Shown one piece after another: positions 16,734-25,403 of a DNA stretch of 64,000 bases (its first letter is position 1; each line of letters begins with the position of its first letter). This DNA is from Methylobacterium sp. J-067 (GTDB taxonomy: Bacteria; Pseudomonadota; Alphaproteobacteria; Rhizobiales; Beijerinckiaceae): assembly GCF_022829465.1 (NCBI RefSeq), contig NZ_JAKSXZ010000092.1, positions 124,001-188,000 of the forward strand. The letters are read 5' to 3'. Both the position numbers and the translations under genes were made by a program. The notes under the pieces are model-generated. The model saw nothing but the letters and a program-made list of their open reading frames with translations. It did no database searches and was not told the origin of the DNA.

Positions 16734-16994
16734 ATGCCTCGTTTCTTTTTCGACACCTACGACAGCATCATCGTCATAGATGATGTCGGCCAAGACTTGC
16801 CCAATGAGGACGCGGTGCGGGAGGTTGTCCGCAAGACTTTGGCCAGCATGCTCAGAGACGAGCACAAGGGTCGACCTGCCGCTCAGTTTCGGGCCGAAGT
16901 TCGCGACGAGGCCGGCATGAGCGTACTAACTGGGTCGGTGCTCATCGTCATTGATAAGTCGCCGGAGCGTAAAGGGGCAGAGGCTGCCCAGTAG
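16734..16994 (+). CDS. DUF6894-family small protein
   Basis: An 86-residue protein of the type that begins MPRFFFDTYD and contains an acidic (D-D-x-G-x-x-L-P) segment followed by an AREVVRKTLA-like helix, the pattern of DUF6894. This family is very abundant in Methylobacterium and relatives and has no known function. The ATG at 16,734 follows a GGAGG ribosome site with good spacing; a TTG codon just upstream is not needed. It stands alone. Confidence 0.75.
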   Translation: MPRFFFDTYDSIIVIDDVGQDLPNEDAVREVVRKTLASMLRDEHKGRPAAQFRAEVRDEAGMSVLTGSVLIVIDKSPERKGAEAAQ

Positions 16995-17370
16995 CCGATC
17001 CTCAACCGAGCATCTCCGGGTCACGCATTGGGTCATGAGAGGGCGTGACGTCGATATCCGCCCTGATACATTATCGCCCGAAAGCGGACGGTCGCAGTTC
17101 CACCACGAGTCGCCATTCCGCACTCGACCCAAACAGCCATCCCGGGGACGGAACGGATACCCTGAAAGCAGTCGCTCTAACCGCGTGAGAGCACCTCTTG
17201 GCGTGAGGCGGCCAATGCGTCCTCTGGTGCTACCGTCCATCTAATACCTATTGTAACCTTAAATCTTACGCTCGTCCGTTGCGCGCAGGGCAATCATTTT
17301 TCAACAGTGAGGGTGGTGAGCTGGGAACAGAAGAGCGCCTCGAAGCTTCCCGCCAATATACCCGCAGCGT
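16995..17370. repeat. Intergenic region with dispersed repeat
   Basis: A 376-bp spacer. A clear copy GCCCGAAAGCGGACGGTCGCAG is split between 17,076 and 17,097, with degenerate units at CGCCATTCCGCACTCGACCC near 17,111 and CCTGAAAGCAGTCGC near 17,160. The remainder (17,230-17,370) probably holds the promoter of the following small secreted-protein gene. Confidence 0.45.
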
Positions 17371-17754
17371 GTGATTGCGGGCGAGCGGGATGTGCACGTG
17401 CTCTTGCGAACTCTTATCGTTGTCACCGTAGTGAGTTCCGCTATGGTCGGTTCAAGCAGAGCTCAGAGTCAGGAAAAACAGGCCTTGGCCCTTCTCCGAG
17501 CCTCCAGCGCGCAGTCGGCGATCATCACCTTCTGCACGAAGCATTTTAAGATCGACAGCACGACCGCACTCAGGATCTCTCAAACTGCCCGCGATGTTGC
17601 GACGGAGATACTCGGTAAGGAGCAATCAGAGGCCGCTTTCAAAAGCGAGTTGGCGCGCCGCTTCGACGAGGTGAAGGCGGTCGGTGAGCAGCAGTGGTGT
17701 GCCGATCAGCGGATGGCGCTTGCAGGCGATGAGGTGCAAATATTCCGAGAATGA
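17371..17754 (+). CDS. Small secreted protein of unknown function
   Basis: I do not recognise this protein (up to 127 residues). It has an N-terminal signal peptide (LLRTLIVVTVVSSAMVGSSRAQS, cleavage likely after SRA) and a mature part of ~95 residues, mostly helical, with two cysteines (FCTKHF and QWCADQ) that could form a disulfide. That pattern suggests a soluble periplasmic protein. All in-frame starts are GTG (17,371, 17,392 or 17,398); a start at 17,392 or 17,398 gives a better signal peptide. It has no operon partners, and the coding potential is convincing only because of the signal peptide. Confidence 0.5.
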   Translation: MIAGERDVHVLLRTLIVVTVVSSAMVGSSRAQSQEKQALALLRASSAQSAIITFCTKHFKIDSTTALRISQTARDVATEILGKEQSEAAFKSELARRFDEVKAVGEQQWCADQRMALAGDEVQIFRE

Positions 17755-17900
17755 ATATCCCATCTCCGGTAGATCTTTTCAAGATAATTCTGACGCATTA
17801 CAGCCCAATGCAGCCGTTTATGTTGCCATGATCATGTTCATAAGCTGATGCTCGTCAGCTTCAGATTGGGATAAAGCAGACACTTGCTATTGCAGAGCCC

Positions 17901-18464
17901 TCAATCGTTGTTAATACAGTGTGCGACGACCCGCTCGGCCAGTCGAGCACCAGTGAGAGATGCCTCTGGGTGATCGAGCTTCATCGCTGCTAGCGGCATC
18001 TCGGGGTATTCAGCCTCGGCTAGATCTTGCACGAGACCAAGGCCACCGCATGCCGTGATTGCACGCATACCCTCAGCTCCGTCGGCATTGCTGCCGCTGA
18101 GTACAATACCGACGACACGTTTGCCGTAGGCTTCCGCCGCCGAGATAAACAGCGGATCGGCAGCCGGGCGAGTGAAGTGAACCTTTGGACCCTGATCCAG
18201 GCAGATCGCGCCGAAGCGCAGTCGCATGTGATGGTCAGGCGGAGCCACGTAAATCCGGCCAGCTGCAATGGCCTCACCGTGCCGAGCGAAAGCTGCTGGG
18301 AGACCGCCACACGCGTTGAGGAGGTCGGGGAGATGGCTCGGCTTCGCGCCGATGTGCTGGACGATAAACATGGAGGCGTTGCAGGGAGTTCGTAGGGCTG
18401 AAACGATCTGCCTGAGCGGATCAAGGCCACCAGCGGAGGTGGCAACGACAATGATAGCTCTCAT
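17901..18464 (-). CDS. Stand-alone CheB-type methylesterase domain
   Basis: A 187-residue protein equal to the catalytic domain of chemotaxis methylesterase CheB, without a receiver domain. The serine-hydrolase triad is recognisable: Ser10 in ATSAGG, His37 in VQHIGA and Asp128 in SGSNADGAEG. The last motif replaces the usual GMGxDG by GSNADG but keeps the Asp. It also has the IYVAPPDHH motif. It is not near chemotaxis genes; the classical cheB of this window is at 60,682. Such free CheB domains often pair with CheR/kinase fusions encoded elsewhere. It is likely active on glutamyl esters, but the partner is unknown. Confidence 0.85.
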   Translation of the reverse strand: MRAIIVVATSAGGLDPLRQIVSALRTPCNASMFIVQHIGAKPSHLPDLLNACGGLPAAFARHGEAIAAGRIYVAPPDHHMRLRFGAICLDQGPKVHFTRPAADPLFISAAEAYGKRVVGIVLSGSNADGAEGMRAITACGGLGLVQDLAEAEYPEMPLAAMKLDHPEASLTGARLAERVVAHCINND

Positions 18465-18727
18465 TCCATCACATCAATCGCTGATATTAGATTTTGCTCA
18501 TCTTCTTTACTCATAGTTCTTAGGAATATTTGTAGATTGTCAGCGCAGATGTGTCGACTCATAAATCCTCTATATGGCTATAATACCTCGAAAATATTCT
18601 CATTGTCATCTAAGCTGCACAATGTTTGCCCATCATAAGCCGGAATAAGCTGTCTATAAGGTATCAATCCGAAACCAAGGCGCTGATCGAGCCTTCCTTG
18701 AGTATTATAAATCAGCTAGAATCCTAT
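18465..18727. other. AT-rich spacer
   Basis: A 263-bp AT-rich stretch, well below the base composition of its neighbours, with no recognisable gene, RNA or repeat. It carries the CheB-like gene's promoter. Its composition fits recently acquired DNA. Confidence 0.4.
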
Positions 18728-18970
18728 CTATATCATTTTTTCGCTTTTTAAGTAGCCATGTTCGTCGAAAATGCCCTCCCAAACTGAGTTGGCAACCTTT
18801 ATCGTCACACGAGTCTTGCCATTATCCGCGTCAAATCCTTCCTCAACTCGGCTTGTTACTAGGCCGAGTCTCATCTTTTGCCGCATGATGCCTGGATTGA
18901 TCATGAGGCGGGAGTGAAGCTGTTCGGGATCAAGCATCCAATCTCCACGTTCGTTGCGCTCTAACCGCAT
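18728..18970 (-). CDS. Small protein, DUF6522-like
   Basis: An 80-residue protein. It begins MRLERNERGDWMLD, then carries a LVTSRVEEGFD segment and a VTIKVANSVW segment near the end; this resembles the DUF6522 family of small proteins common in Methylobacterium and Rhizobiales. I assign the family from memory of such patterns, not from a search. No function is known. It stands alone between AT-rich spacers. Confidence 0.6.
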   Translation of the reverse strand: MRLERNERGDWMLDPEQLHSRLMINPGIMRQKMRLGLVTSRVEEGFDADNGKTRVTIKVANSVWEGIFDEHGYLKSEKMI

Positions 18971-19455
18971 TGGGTGATCCTATCCAGCTTGGCGTCGAAT
19001 GTGGCGCCGTGATCAATGTTAGCATTATTAAGCGCCACCTACATTGATTATTATGCAAATCAGTAGGAAGCCACCTAATCGGCAAGGGCTACCCATCGCA
19101 TGACCGGAGCGAATGTCCCCTTCCCCTATGGGACAGTTCAAGACTGGGCAGTCAGGATACCAACCTAAGCAGTCATTCCGGTCGGGACCCAACGTGGCAA
19201 TTAATGAACGTTTTGTCGATGCTTCGAAGCGGACAGCATAGGGGGATTGTCGCAGAGAATTCAGACGATCTTACCGGGCGCGATGCACGCATAATCAAAC
19301 GCCAAAGTGGGCAAGCGCGAACCTAATATAAATCAATCTCGAATACTGATCTGTATTGTGTTTGATTAATTGTCGCACCCGCTTCTTAGATGTAGAATTT
19401 CGAAACGATGATACGCTATAAATTCGATCCACGTTAGTTTTATGTGGTTTGTCAA
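18971..19455. repeat. Spacer with degenerate dispersed repeat
   Basis: A 485-bp region without a gene. Degenerate repeat units occur at 19,130-19,200 (GGGACAGTTCAAG.., AAGCAGTCATTCCGG) and a clear copy GCTTCGAAGCGGACAGC at 19,221. From 19,310 to 19,440 it is AT-rich and probably holds the promoter of the GAF-GGDEF-EAL gene. Confidence 0.45.
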
Positions 19456-21210
19456 ATGAACGCGGAAGCTGAGCGGCTGCATTCTCTCACTCAACTCGAA
19501 ATTCTGGGCACGCCCGCCAGCGAGAGTTTTGACCGTATCACTCGCTTGGCCAGCAAGATCTTCAATCTGCCAATAGCCGCGGTTTCTCTGACTGATAGCG
19601 ATCGGCAATGGTTCAAATCAAGGGTCGGCGTGGAGCACTGGTCTATCCCACGCGAGAAGGCCCCGTGCAGCCAAGTCGCCGAGACTTGTGACGTGGTCAT
19701 AATCGAAGATTTCCTTGCAGACCCTTTTTATAGTGACAGTCTTTTGGCCAAGGCTGGTATACGCTTCTACGCTGGCGCGCCCCTAGTCACACGCGACGGC
19801 TTCGGCCTCGGGGCCATGTGTGTGTTGGGAATGACGCCGCGAAGGATACATCGGGAAGAATTGACGGCACTTCGTGACCTCGCTGCTACGGTCATGGCGC
19901 AGATCGAGTTGCAGCATGCTTTTGGACGGATAGACCCGATTAGCGAACTGCCGAACCGAACGCAGTTCATAGAGGACCTCAGCGACCTCGCGCGGGATCA
20001 AACGCCCGGGCAACGGCGGACGGCGGTTTTAGTGGACCTAATCGCCGTGGATCAAATGAATCACGTCGTCCGTGTGATGGGACAGGCTGTCGTAGATGAC
20101 ATGGTCAAGACAGCCGGACGGCTCTTTCGTCATTTGATTGGTCCGCAGCAAAAGGCCTACCACGTCGGCGCCACCCAACTCGCGGCATTAACTCCCGATG
20201 GGATGGATGAAATCGCCTGCAGTAATTTCTTGACCGCCCAAGCTGAACGCCTGCGCAAGCTCGGGGGGCCACATGCCCTCGGTTCGACGGTTGTCGGCAT
20301 TGCGCCATTCCCATTAGGCGGCCTGCCACCCATCGACATACTAAGGATCGCTCAAGGGGCGGCGCTGGACGCCCGTTCCATGAACAAGTCGTTTGAGATC
20401 TACTCGCAGGCCCTCGATACGGCCTCGCAGCGAAGCTTCATATTGCTTCGGGATTTCGAGGCCGCCCTGAAAAATCCAGTCGAATTACGATTGGTCTACC
20501 AGCCCCGTATCGACCTCGCGACCGGACGTTGTGTAGGTGCCGAAGCGCTGATGCGTTGGACGCATCCAACCCTTGGATCGATCTCACCGGGCGAATTTAT
20601 CCCGCTCATCGAACGCATAGCTTTGGCCACGCCAGCAACCGCTTGGGTACTGGAGACGGCAATCTCACAAATTGCTCGGTGGCGTAACCACGGCATAGAC
20701 TTTGTCGTCTCGGTCAACATCTCGTCCACCAATTTGCATGAAACGGATTTCGCCTCGCGTGTCAGCCAAATTCTGGTTCGACATGGCGTGGAACCGGAAT
20801 GGCTCGAACTCGAAGTAACCGAGACGGCGGTGATGACCGATGCCGCGCAGGCGCTCGTCCAGCTGAGTAAGCTTAGAGCGGCCGGCATCCGTTTGGCGAT
20901 CGACGACTTTGGGACTGGATATAGCAGTCTGGCCTACCTACAGAGGCTGCCCGTTCATGTTGTGAAGATCGACCGCGCCTTCATGATGGGTCTTGACGTC
21001 GACCCTCGTCAGCTATCGCTCGTGACAATGATGGTGTCGATGGCTAAACATCTTGGCTACCGAGTGGTTGCAGAAGGCGTGGAAACTCAGCAAGCGTTAA
21101 AGCTTTTGCGAACGACAGGCTGCGATGAAGCACAGGGTTACCACTTTGCCCGTCCGATGGCTGCGGATGAGCTTGTGAGGTGGGTCGGTAGAGACCCAAT
21201 TGCTCTCTGA
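19456..21210 (+). CDS. GAF-GGDEF-EAL protein (probable c-di-GMP phosphodiesterase)
   Basis: A 584-residue protein with three domains: GAF (~5-155, with RQWFKSR and FYAGAPLVTRDGFGLGAMC), a GGDEF-like domain (~160-320) and EAL (~330-575). The EAL part keeps the landmark residues: EALMRW, VNISSTN, ELEVTETA, DDFGTGYSSL, KIDRAFM and EGVET. It should therefore hydrolyse cyclic di-GMP. The GGDEF part lacks the signature (HVGATQLAAL at the expected place), so it is probably a regulatory, non-synthesising domain. The GAF is of the same subfamily as the stressosome-linked GAF at 7,570. I chose the ATG at 19,456; a GTG at 19,444 is also in frame. Confidence 0.88.
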   Translation: MNAEAERLHSLTQLEILGTPASESFDRITRLASKIFNLPIAAVSLTDSDRQWFKSRVGVEHWSIPREKAPCSQVAETCDVVIIEDFLADPFYSDSLLAKAGIRFYAGAPLVTRDGFGLGAMCVLGMTPRRIHREELTALRDLAATVMAQIELQHAFGRIDPISELPNRTQFIEDLSDLARDQTPGQRRTAVLVDLIAVDQMNHVVRVMGQAVVDDMVKTAGRLFRHLIGPQQKAYHVGATQLAALTPDGMDEIACSNFLTAQAERLRKLGGPHALGSTVVGIAPFPLGGLPPIDILRIAQGAALDARSMNKSFEIYSQALDTASQRSFILLRDFEAALKNPVELRLVYQPRIDLATGRCVGAEALMRWTHPTLGSISPGEFIPLIERIALATPATAWVLETAISQIARWRNHGIDFVVSVNISSTNLHETDFASRVSQILVRHGVEPEWLELEVTETAVMTDAAQALVQLSKLRAAGIRLAIDDFGTGYSSLAYLQRLPVHVVKIDRAFMMGLDVDPRQLSLVTMMVSMAKHLGYRVVAEGVETQQALKLLRTTGCDEAQGYHFARPMAADELVRWVGRDPIAL

Positions 21211-21569
21211 AGATATTTCAGAGGCAAGATGCGAGTGGGCGATAGAGACGCCAACAGGCTTAGCTCTATGCCAGAGTTTCTCTGGAGTATAATCGGGATA
21301 AATTGGCCGCCTCTATGACAGCTGCTTAATTTGTCTAGCTTTGTAAAAACGGACCGACTGAAATCCGCCCGATCCAGACGTTCGCCAATCGCCAGCGGAT
21401 TTCCCCTCCGCCAATCGAACGCCACAGCGTCAAGGCGCAGCGAGTCATTCGCGCCGCTGCGAGAGTCGAAATTACGTTTGCAAAACGGGCGAGAAGCCGA
21501 ATGAGATCAATGCTGGCCGGGTTGTTCCGTTTGCAAAATTATCGTCGCGCTTCAACGACTGTGACCAAA
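21211..21569. repeat. Spacer with repeat and short direct repeats
   Basis: No gene. A unit AAAAACGGACCGACTGAAATCCGCC begins at 21,345. Next to the tRNA scar, CGTTTGCAAAA occurs twice (near 21,474 and 21,529), a spacing seen beside recombination sites. Nothing else is recognised. Confidence 0.4.
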
Positions 21570-21614
21570 CTGGGGGACTAGGGGTCGTGGGTTCGAATCC
21601 CGCCACTCCGACCA
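21570..21614 (+). mobile_element. tRNA-Pro(GGG) 3' fragment, attachment-site scar
   Basis: The 45 bases run from the anticodon loop (CTGGGGG, anticodon GGG) through the 3' strand of the anticodon stem (ACTAG), the T-arm (GTGGGTTCGAATCCCGC) to the acceptor strand and CCA. The 5' half is absent: the preceding bases do not pair with the anticodon-stem or acceptor strands. A break exactly at the anticodon loop is typical of tyrosine-integrase insertion into a tRNA gene, which leaves such a duplicate at the far end of the island. Not a functional tRNA. Confidence 0.8.
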
Positions 21615-21793
21615 TTTATCGCATATAGATCATAAGCTTAGGCCATCAGCGCATGCCATTTTGGTCTGCAAAATCGTGGTTAATTGGCTGCTTTCGACCC
21701 AACTCTGCCACTTAATCCCTGCTTCGCTTTTCCCGGGAGCGGACGCCGTTTCGGAGAACCTTCGTTGCAAGCCGCTCGTCGTGCTGATGGAGT
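21615..21793. other. Spacer after the tRNA scar
   Basis: A 179-bp region with no gene; it includes TTTTGGTCTGCAAAATCG near 21,659, similar to the GTTTGCAAAA repeats left of the scar. Confidence 0.35.
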
Positions 21794-22363
21794 GTGCATG
21801 GGATACGCGAACGCTGCTGGCAGATGATGCAAGACACTGACGAATTCCGTATGGAGCAGCGCCGGGTAGCCGTGGGAATGGCGTCGGGCCTAGCAATCAC
21901 TGCCCTGGCATTGACGCTGGCTACTTCGTGGGAGCCGGTGGGAATGCCGGTGAGACCGCTTGCTGAACGTCTGCAAGCTGCACTGCGAACAGACCTGTTC
22001 GTCATCGTCTGGCTTGCTGCTGCAATCGCGAACGTCGCGCGACTGAGGTTTTTCTCACTCGATGATATCGCAGGAAGCAAGGCAGGGCCCGGATCAAAAC
22101 CCGTGCAAGATGCCGTTGCAGTTCTACAAAACACTCTAGAGCAGAGCATTCTAGCAATCCCAACACACCTCGCGTTCGCGACGGCCGCAGTCCATCCGAT
22201 GAGCGTGTTGATGACGGTCACTGCGCTGTTTTGCGTCGGCCGGGCAATGTTTTGGATCGGCTATCAGCGTGGTGCACACGGTCGTGCGCTCGGGTTCGCG
22301 CTGACTTTCTACCCAACTGTTGCGTTGCTGGGGATATCAGCAGTCGACGTCGTTATAGGATGA
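21794..22363 (+). CDS. MAPEG-family membrane protein
   Basis: A protein of up to 189 residues with four hydrophobic segments and the C-terminal pattern typical of MAPEG (membrane-associated eicosanoid/glutathione metabolism) proteins: VGRAMFWIGYQRG followed by RALGFALTFYPTVAL. Bacterial members are of uncertain activity; some are glutathione-dependent. The true start may be the ATG at 21,824 or 21,851, because the first residues lack conservation clues. A GST lies 1.3 kb downstream on the same strand, but an intervening LysR gene on the opposite strand separates them. Confidence 0.75.
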   Translation: MHGIRERCWQMMQDTDEFRMEQRRVAVGMASGLAITALALTLATSWEPVGMPVRPLAERLQAALRTDLFVIVWLAAAIANVARLRFFSLDDIAGSKAGPGSKPVQDAVAVLQNTLEQSILAIPTHLAFATAAVHPMSVLMTVTALFCVGRAMFWIGYQRGAHGRALGFALTFYPTVALLGISAVDVVIG

Positions 22364-22558
22364 GACCAGTAATGCCCCGTCGCCTCGTGCGGTGGAGAGC
22401 GGGACGGCGCAATCTCGACCCGAACAGCCAGTCTGATAGCGACCCAACCCAGCTGTACAGACGCGGCTTCGAGGTTCCCAAAAGCGGACTTACGTTTTGC
22501 CGCTACTCCAGTCGCACTGCGTCACGTTCGCCCCCAGTGGAAGCTGAGGACTATTCAA
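22364..22558. repeat. Dispersed intergenic repeat copies
   Basis: Degenerate units between 22,390 and 22,500, ending in the clear copy GAGGTTCCCAAAAGCGGACTT at 22,471-22,491. No gene. Confidence 0.5.
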
Positions 22559-23452
22559 TCAGCCCGAATTAAGCGACGCGCTGAGGTGATCTACGATCGC
22601 ACGGACTTTCGCTGACGGCCTCGGGCCCGCCGGGAATACGGCGTAGACTTCGGCAGGATCGAGCCGATAGGGCTCAAGCACCTGGATAAGCTGGCCGGCG
22701 CGCAGTTCATCCCCGGCCATGACGCGGGTCGCCAGCGCGATGCCCATGCCCGCCACCACAGCGGCTAGGATCCCCGGCGCCGAATTGATCCAGAGGCGCG
22801 CGGGGGCATCGACGGAGGTAACGGTCCCGTCGCGTGTGAAGCGCCAGCTCTCGCGACCGAAAAGGCCGTGCTGCACGATGCAATCGTGTTGGGAAAGCTC
22901 GGCCGGGCTGGCGGGCGTGCCACGGGAAGAAAGATAGGCCGGGGCGGCGACCACCAACCGCTCGACCGCCGCGAGCTTGCGGGCCCCGAAGGTGGAGTCC
23001 ACCAGCGGGCCGACGCCCAGGCGAATGGCGACGTCGACCCCGTCCGTGACGAGGTTCTGGCGCGCATCGCTCATGGTCATCTCGATCCGGAGGTCCGGAT
23101 GCCGGGCTAGGAACGTCGCGAGTGCGGGGACGACGGCTCGGGAGCCGTAGAGCACTGGCATCGCAAGACGGATCAAACCCTGTAACGAGTCCACCCCCCG
23201 GGCCGCCTGCTCAGCCTCCTCAAGCTCCGCGAGGAGGGATCTCGCGCGGTCCAGATACAAGCTGCCGGCCTCCGTCAGGGAAATGCTGCGAGTGGTGCGC
23301 AGCAGCAGCGTCGAGCCCAGCCGCGCCTCCAGCGCACCGACGATGCGCGACACGGAAGGTTGCGAGAGCATCAGTTCGCGTCCCGCGCGCGAAAGACTGC
23401 CGGTCTCGGCCACACGGACGAACACGGCCATTTCCTGCCAGCGGTCGCTCAT
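22559..23452 (-). CDS. LysR-family transcriptional regulator
   Basis: A 297-residue LysR regulator: DNA-binding domain at ~5-65 (MAVFVRVAETGSLSRAGRELMLSQ.. with PSVSRIVGALE) and effector domain from ~90. I chose the ATG at 23,450-23,452, giving the canonical SDRWQEMAVF start; a longer frame to 23,647 adds 65 residues of no family resemblance. It is divergent from the glutathione S-transferase gene, 217 bp away, and probably regulates it. Confidence 0.9.
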   Translation of the reverse strand: MSDRWQEMAVFVRVAETGSLSRAGRELMLSQPSVSRIVGALEARLGSTLLLRTTRSISLTEAGSLYLDRARSLLAELEEAEQAARGVDSLQGLIRLAMPVLYGSRAVVPALATFLARHPDLRIEMTMSDARQNLVTDGVDVAIRLGVGPLVDSTFGARKLAAVERLVVAAPAYLSSRGTPASPAELSQHDCIVQHGLFGRESWRFTRDGTVTSVDAPARLWINSAPGILAAVVAGMGIALATRVMAGDELRAGQLIQVLEPYRLDPAEVYAVFPAGPRPSAKVRAIVDHLSASLNSG

Positions 23453-23669
23453 TCGAAATACGGATAGATGTTCTTCGTACGGAATGGATACATGGAATAT
23501 GGCGGATGGCCTACCTTCTGTTTCGAGGGGTCGCCGCGGCGTCAAGGCGAGCGGCGATGAAGCGTCAGGACAAGCTCGACGCCTCGTATGAGGTCTTCGA
23601 GAACGGACGCTTGCCCTTGGTTCCGGGCTAACCAGCCACCTCATCACTCGACTGAAAAAGTATCTTGCA

Positions 23670-24338
23670 ATGGCAATCAGGATCTACGGCGACCCCGGTT
23701 CCGGCAGCCGGCGCCGCGTTACGACGGCGGCATCAGCCATGGGCATCGACATCGAGATCGTCGACATCGATCTTTTCAAAGGCGAGAGCCACACGCCCGA
23801 GTTCCTGAAGTTGAACCCGCACGGCCTCTCGCCCGTGATGGTGGACGGCGACTTCGTCCTCTACGAGGCCGCGGCCATCAACCTCTATCTCGCCGAGAAA
23901 GCGGGAAGCGACTTGGCTGGACGAACGACGCACGAGCGGTTCGAGATCCTCCAGTGGATGTTCTGGTCGGGCGAACAGTGGCGCGTCTTCGCGACGCTCA
24001 CATTCGACGAAGTGCTTGCAAAGCGTTTCATGGGGCGGGCCCCAAACGAGGCCATCGTCAAACTGGCGGCCGACAAGATACGCGTGGCCGCCGCCGCGCT
24101 GGACGTCCACCTCGCGCAGCACAGCCACATCGTGGGCGACCGGCTTACGCTGGCCGACTTCGACGTCGCCGGCCCGTTCTCGCAGAACGCGCGGACGAGG
24201 ATCCCGCTGAACGAGTTCCCCAACCTCGTGGCCTGGCAGCAGCGCTTGCTCGCCACGGTGCCCAGCTGGGAGGCGTCAAAGCGCGAGGTCGACGCCCGCA
24301 TCGACGGCGCCCTGGAGGCGGCGGGCATCAAGCTCTGA
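23670..24338 (+). CDS. Glutathione S-transferase
   Basis: A 222-residue GST with an N-terminal thioredoxin-like domain (~1-80, with YGDPGSGSRRRV at the glutathione site, PHGLSPVMVDGD with the cis-proline position and EAAAINLYLAEK) and an all-helical C-terminal domain (~90-215) including LTLADFDVAG. It resembles the phi/theta-type bacterial GSTs that start with a serine rather than tyrosine active site (Ser11 or Ser13). It is divergent from a LysR regulator. Detoxification of electrophiles is the family role; the substrate is unknown. Confidence 0.9.
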   Translation: MAIRIYGDPGSGSRRRVTTAASAMGIDIEIVDIDLFKGESHTPEFLKLNPHGLSPVMVDGDFVLYEAAAINLYLAEKAGSDLAGRTTHERFEILQWMFWSGEQWRVFATLTFDEVLAKRFMGRAPNEAIVKLAADKIRVAAAALDVHLAQHSHIVGDRLTLADFDVAGPFSQNARTRIPLNEFPNLVAWQQRLLATVPSWEASKREVDARIDGALEAAGIKL

Positions 24339-24395
24339 AGCATGGCGCCGACGTCACCGAGGACGGTCCGCGACGTTCCCGGCCGTTCGACAGGG

Positions 24396-25301
24396 TCACA
24401 CGCACGCCTCCCCTCGGCGACGCGGCGAGCGGCCTGTGATCCGCTTGAACGCCGCACCGAAGGCGCTCACGGAGTTGTAACCTACCGAGGCCGCGACCTG
24501 CGCCAACGACGTCGCCGTGTTAGCCAGGCGATCCGCTGCGAGTGCCATGCGCCAGCGGGTCAGGTAGGCGATCGGCGTCTCGCCGGTCACGCTCTCGAAC
24601 TGCGCGGCAAAACTCGATCGCGACATGCCCGACACCTGCGCGAGATCGTGCAACGTCCAGCGGCGGGCGACGTCACCGTGCATGGCGGCGAGCGCCCTGC
24701 GCATCGTCGGGTGGGCTAAGGCCGCGAGCCAGCCGCCGTGCGCTTCGCCGTCAGCCAGGTGAGCGCGCAGCGCCTCGACCAGCAAGGCCTGTGCGAAATG
24801 GCTCGCGAGCAGGGCGCCGCCCGGCAGCGGCTCGCTCAGTTCGCGCATCAGGCGCCGCACGCCGGCCAGCAGCGCGTCTCTGCCGTTGTCGGAGCGGACG
24901 TGGACGACTGGTGGGACGGCAGCGAGCAGCGCACGCACGTTCGACCCACCGAGCTCGAAGAAGCCGCCGACGCCGCGGCATTCGCCCCCTCCGTTGAGCG
25001 ATGCGACCCCGCCCGCCGGCGCCGACGAGAACAGCGCAAAGGCGTCGCGTGGCTCGGCATCGGCGCGGGAGTAGAGGCGGACGGGCTGGCCGCCCATGAC
25101 GAGCGCCACGTCCCCGGTGCTCAGAAGCGTCGGCGTGTCGTCGTCCGAAGGCTGAAGCCAGCAGGACCCCGCCTCGATGGCGAAGCACCGGATGCCATGC
25201 GCCTCGCGGAAGTCGAGCGCCCAGTCGCCGGCGGTGTCCAGCCCCCGGAAACCGTAACCAGTTGGCCGAAGGAGCGTGAGGATGTCGGAGAGAGGATCCA
25301 T
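24396..25301 (-). CDS. AraC-family transcriptional regulator
   Basis: A 301-residue regulator with an N-terminal cupin sensor (AraC_binding_2-like, ~10-190) and a C-terminal pair of helix-turn-helix motifs (~205-300), including WTLHDLAQVSGMSRSSFAAQF and LAQVAASVGYNSVSAFGAAF. I chose the ATG at 25,299-25,301 (MDPLSDILTLL), which matches the usual start of this subgroup; an upstream frame to 25,415 overlaps the promoter. It is divergent from the quinone-oxidoreductase-like gene 102 bp away and probably controls the three-gene run that follows it. This subgroup often responds to reactive electrophiles. Confidence 0.9.
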   Translation of the reverse strand: MDPLSDILTLLRPTGYGFRGLDTAGDWALDFREAHGIRCFAIEAGSCWLQPSDDDTPTLLSTGDVALVMGGQPVRLYSRADAEPRDAFALFSSAPAGGVASLNGGGECRGVGGFFELGGSNVRALLAAVPPVVHVRSDNGRDALLAGVRRLMRELSEPLPGGALLASHFAQALLVEALRAHLADGEAHGGWLAALAHPTMRRALAAMHGDVARRWTLHDLAQVSGMSRSSFAAQFESVTGETPIAYLTRWRMALAADRLANTATSLAQVAASVGYNSVSAFGAAFKRITGRSPRRRGEACV

Positions 25302-25403
25302 CAGGTCTGGACGATCGCGACGATATTCGCGACGTTCAAGCATGGCTGGTCCAGAGGAACAACCATAGTTCGGTCCCATCGCTACGGCGAAGGAGCATCG
25401 AAC

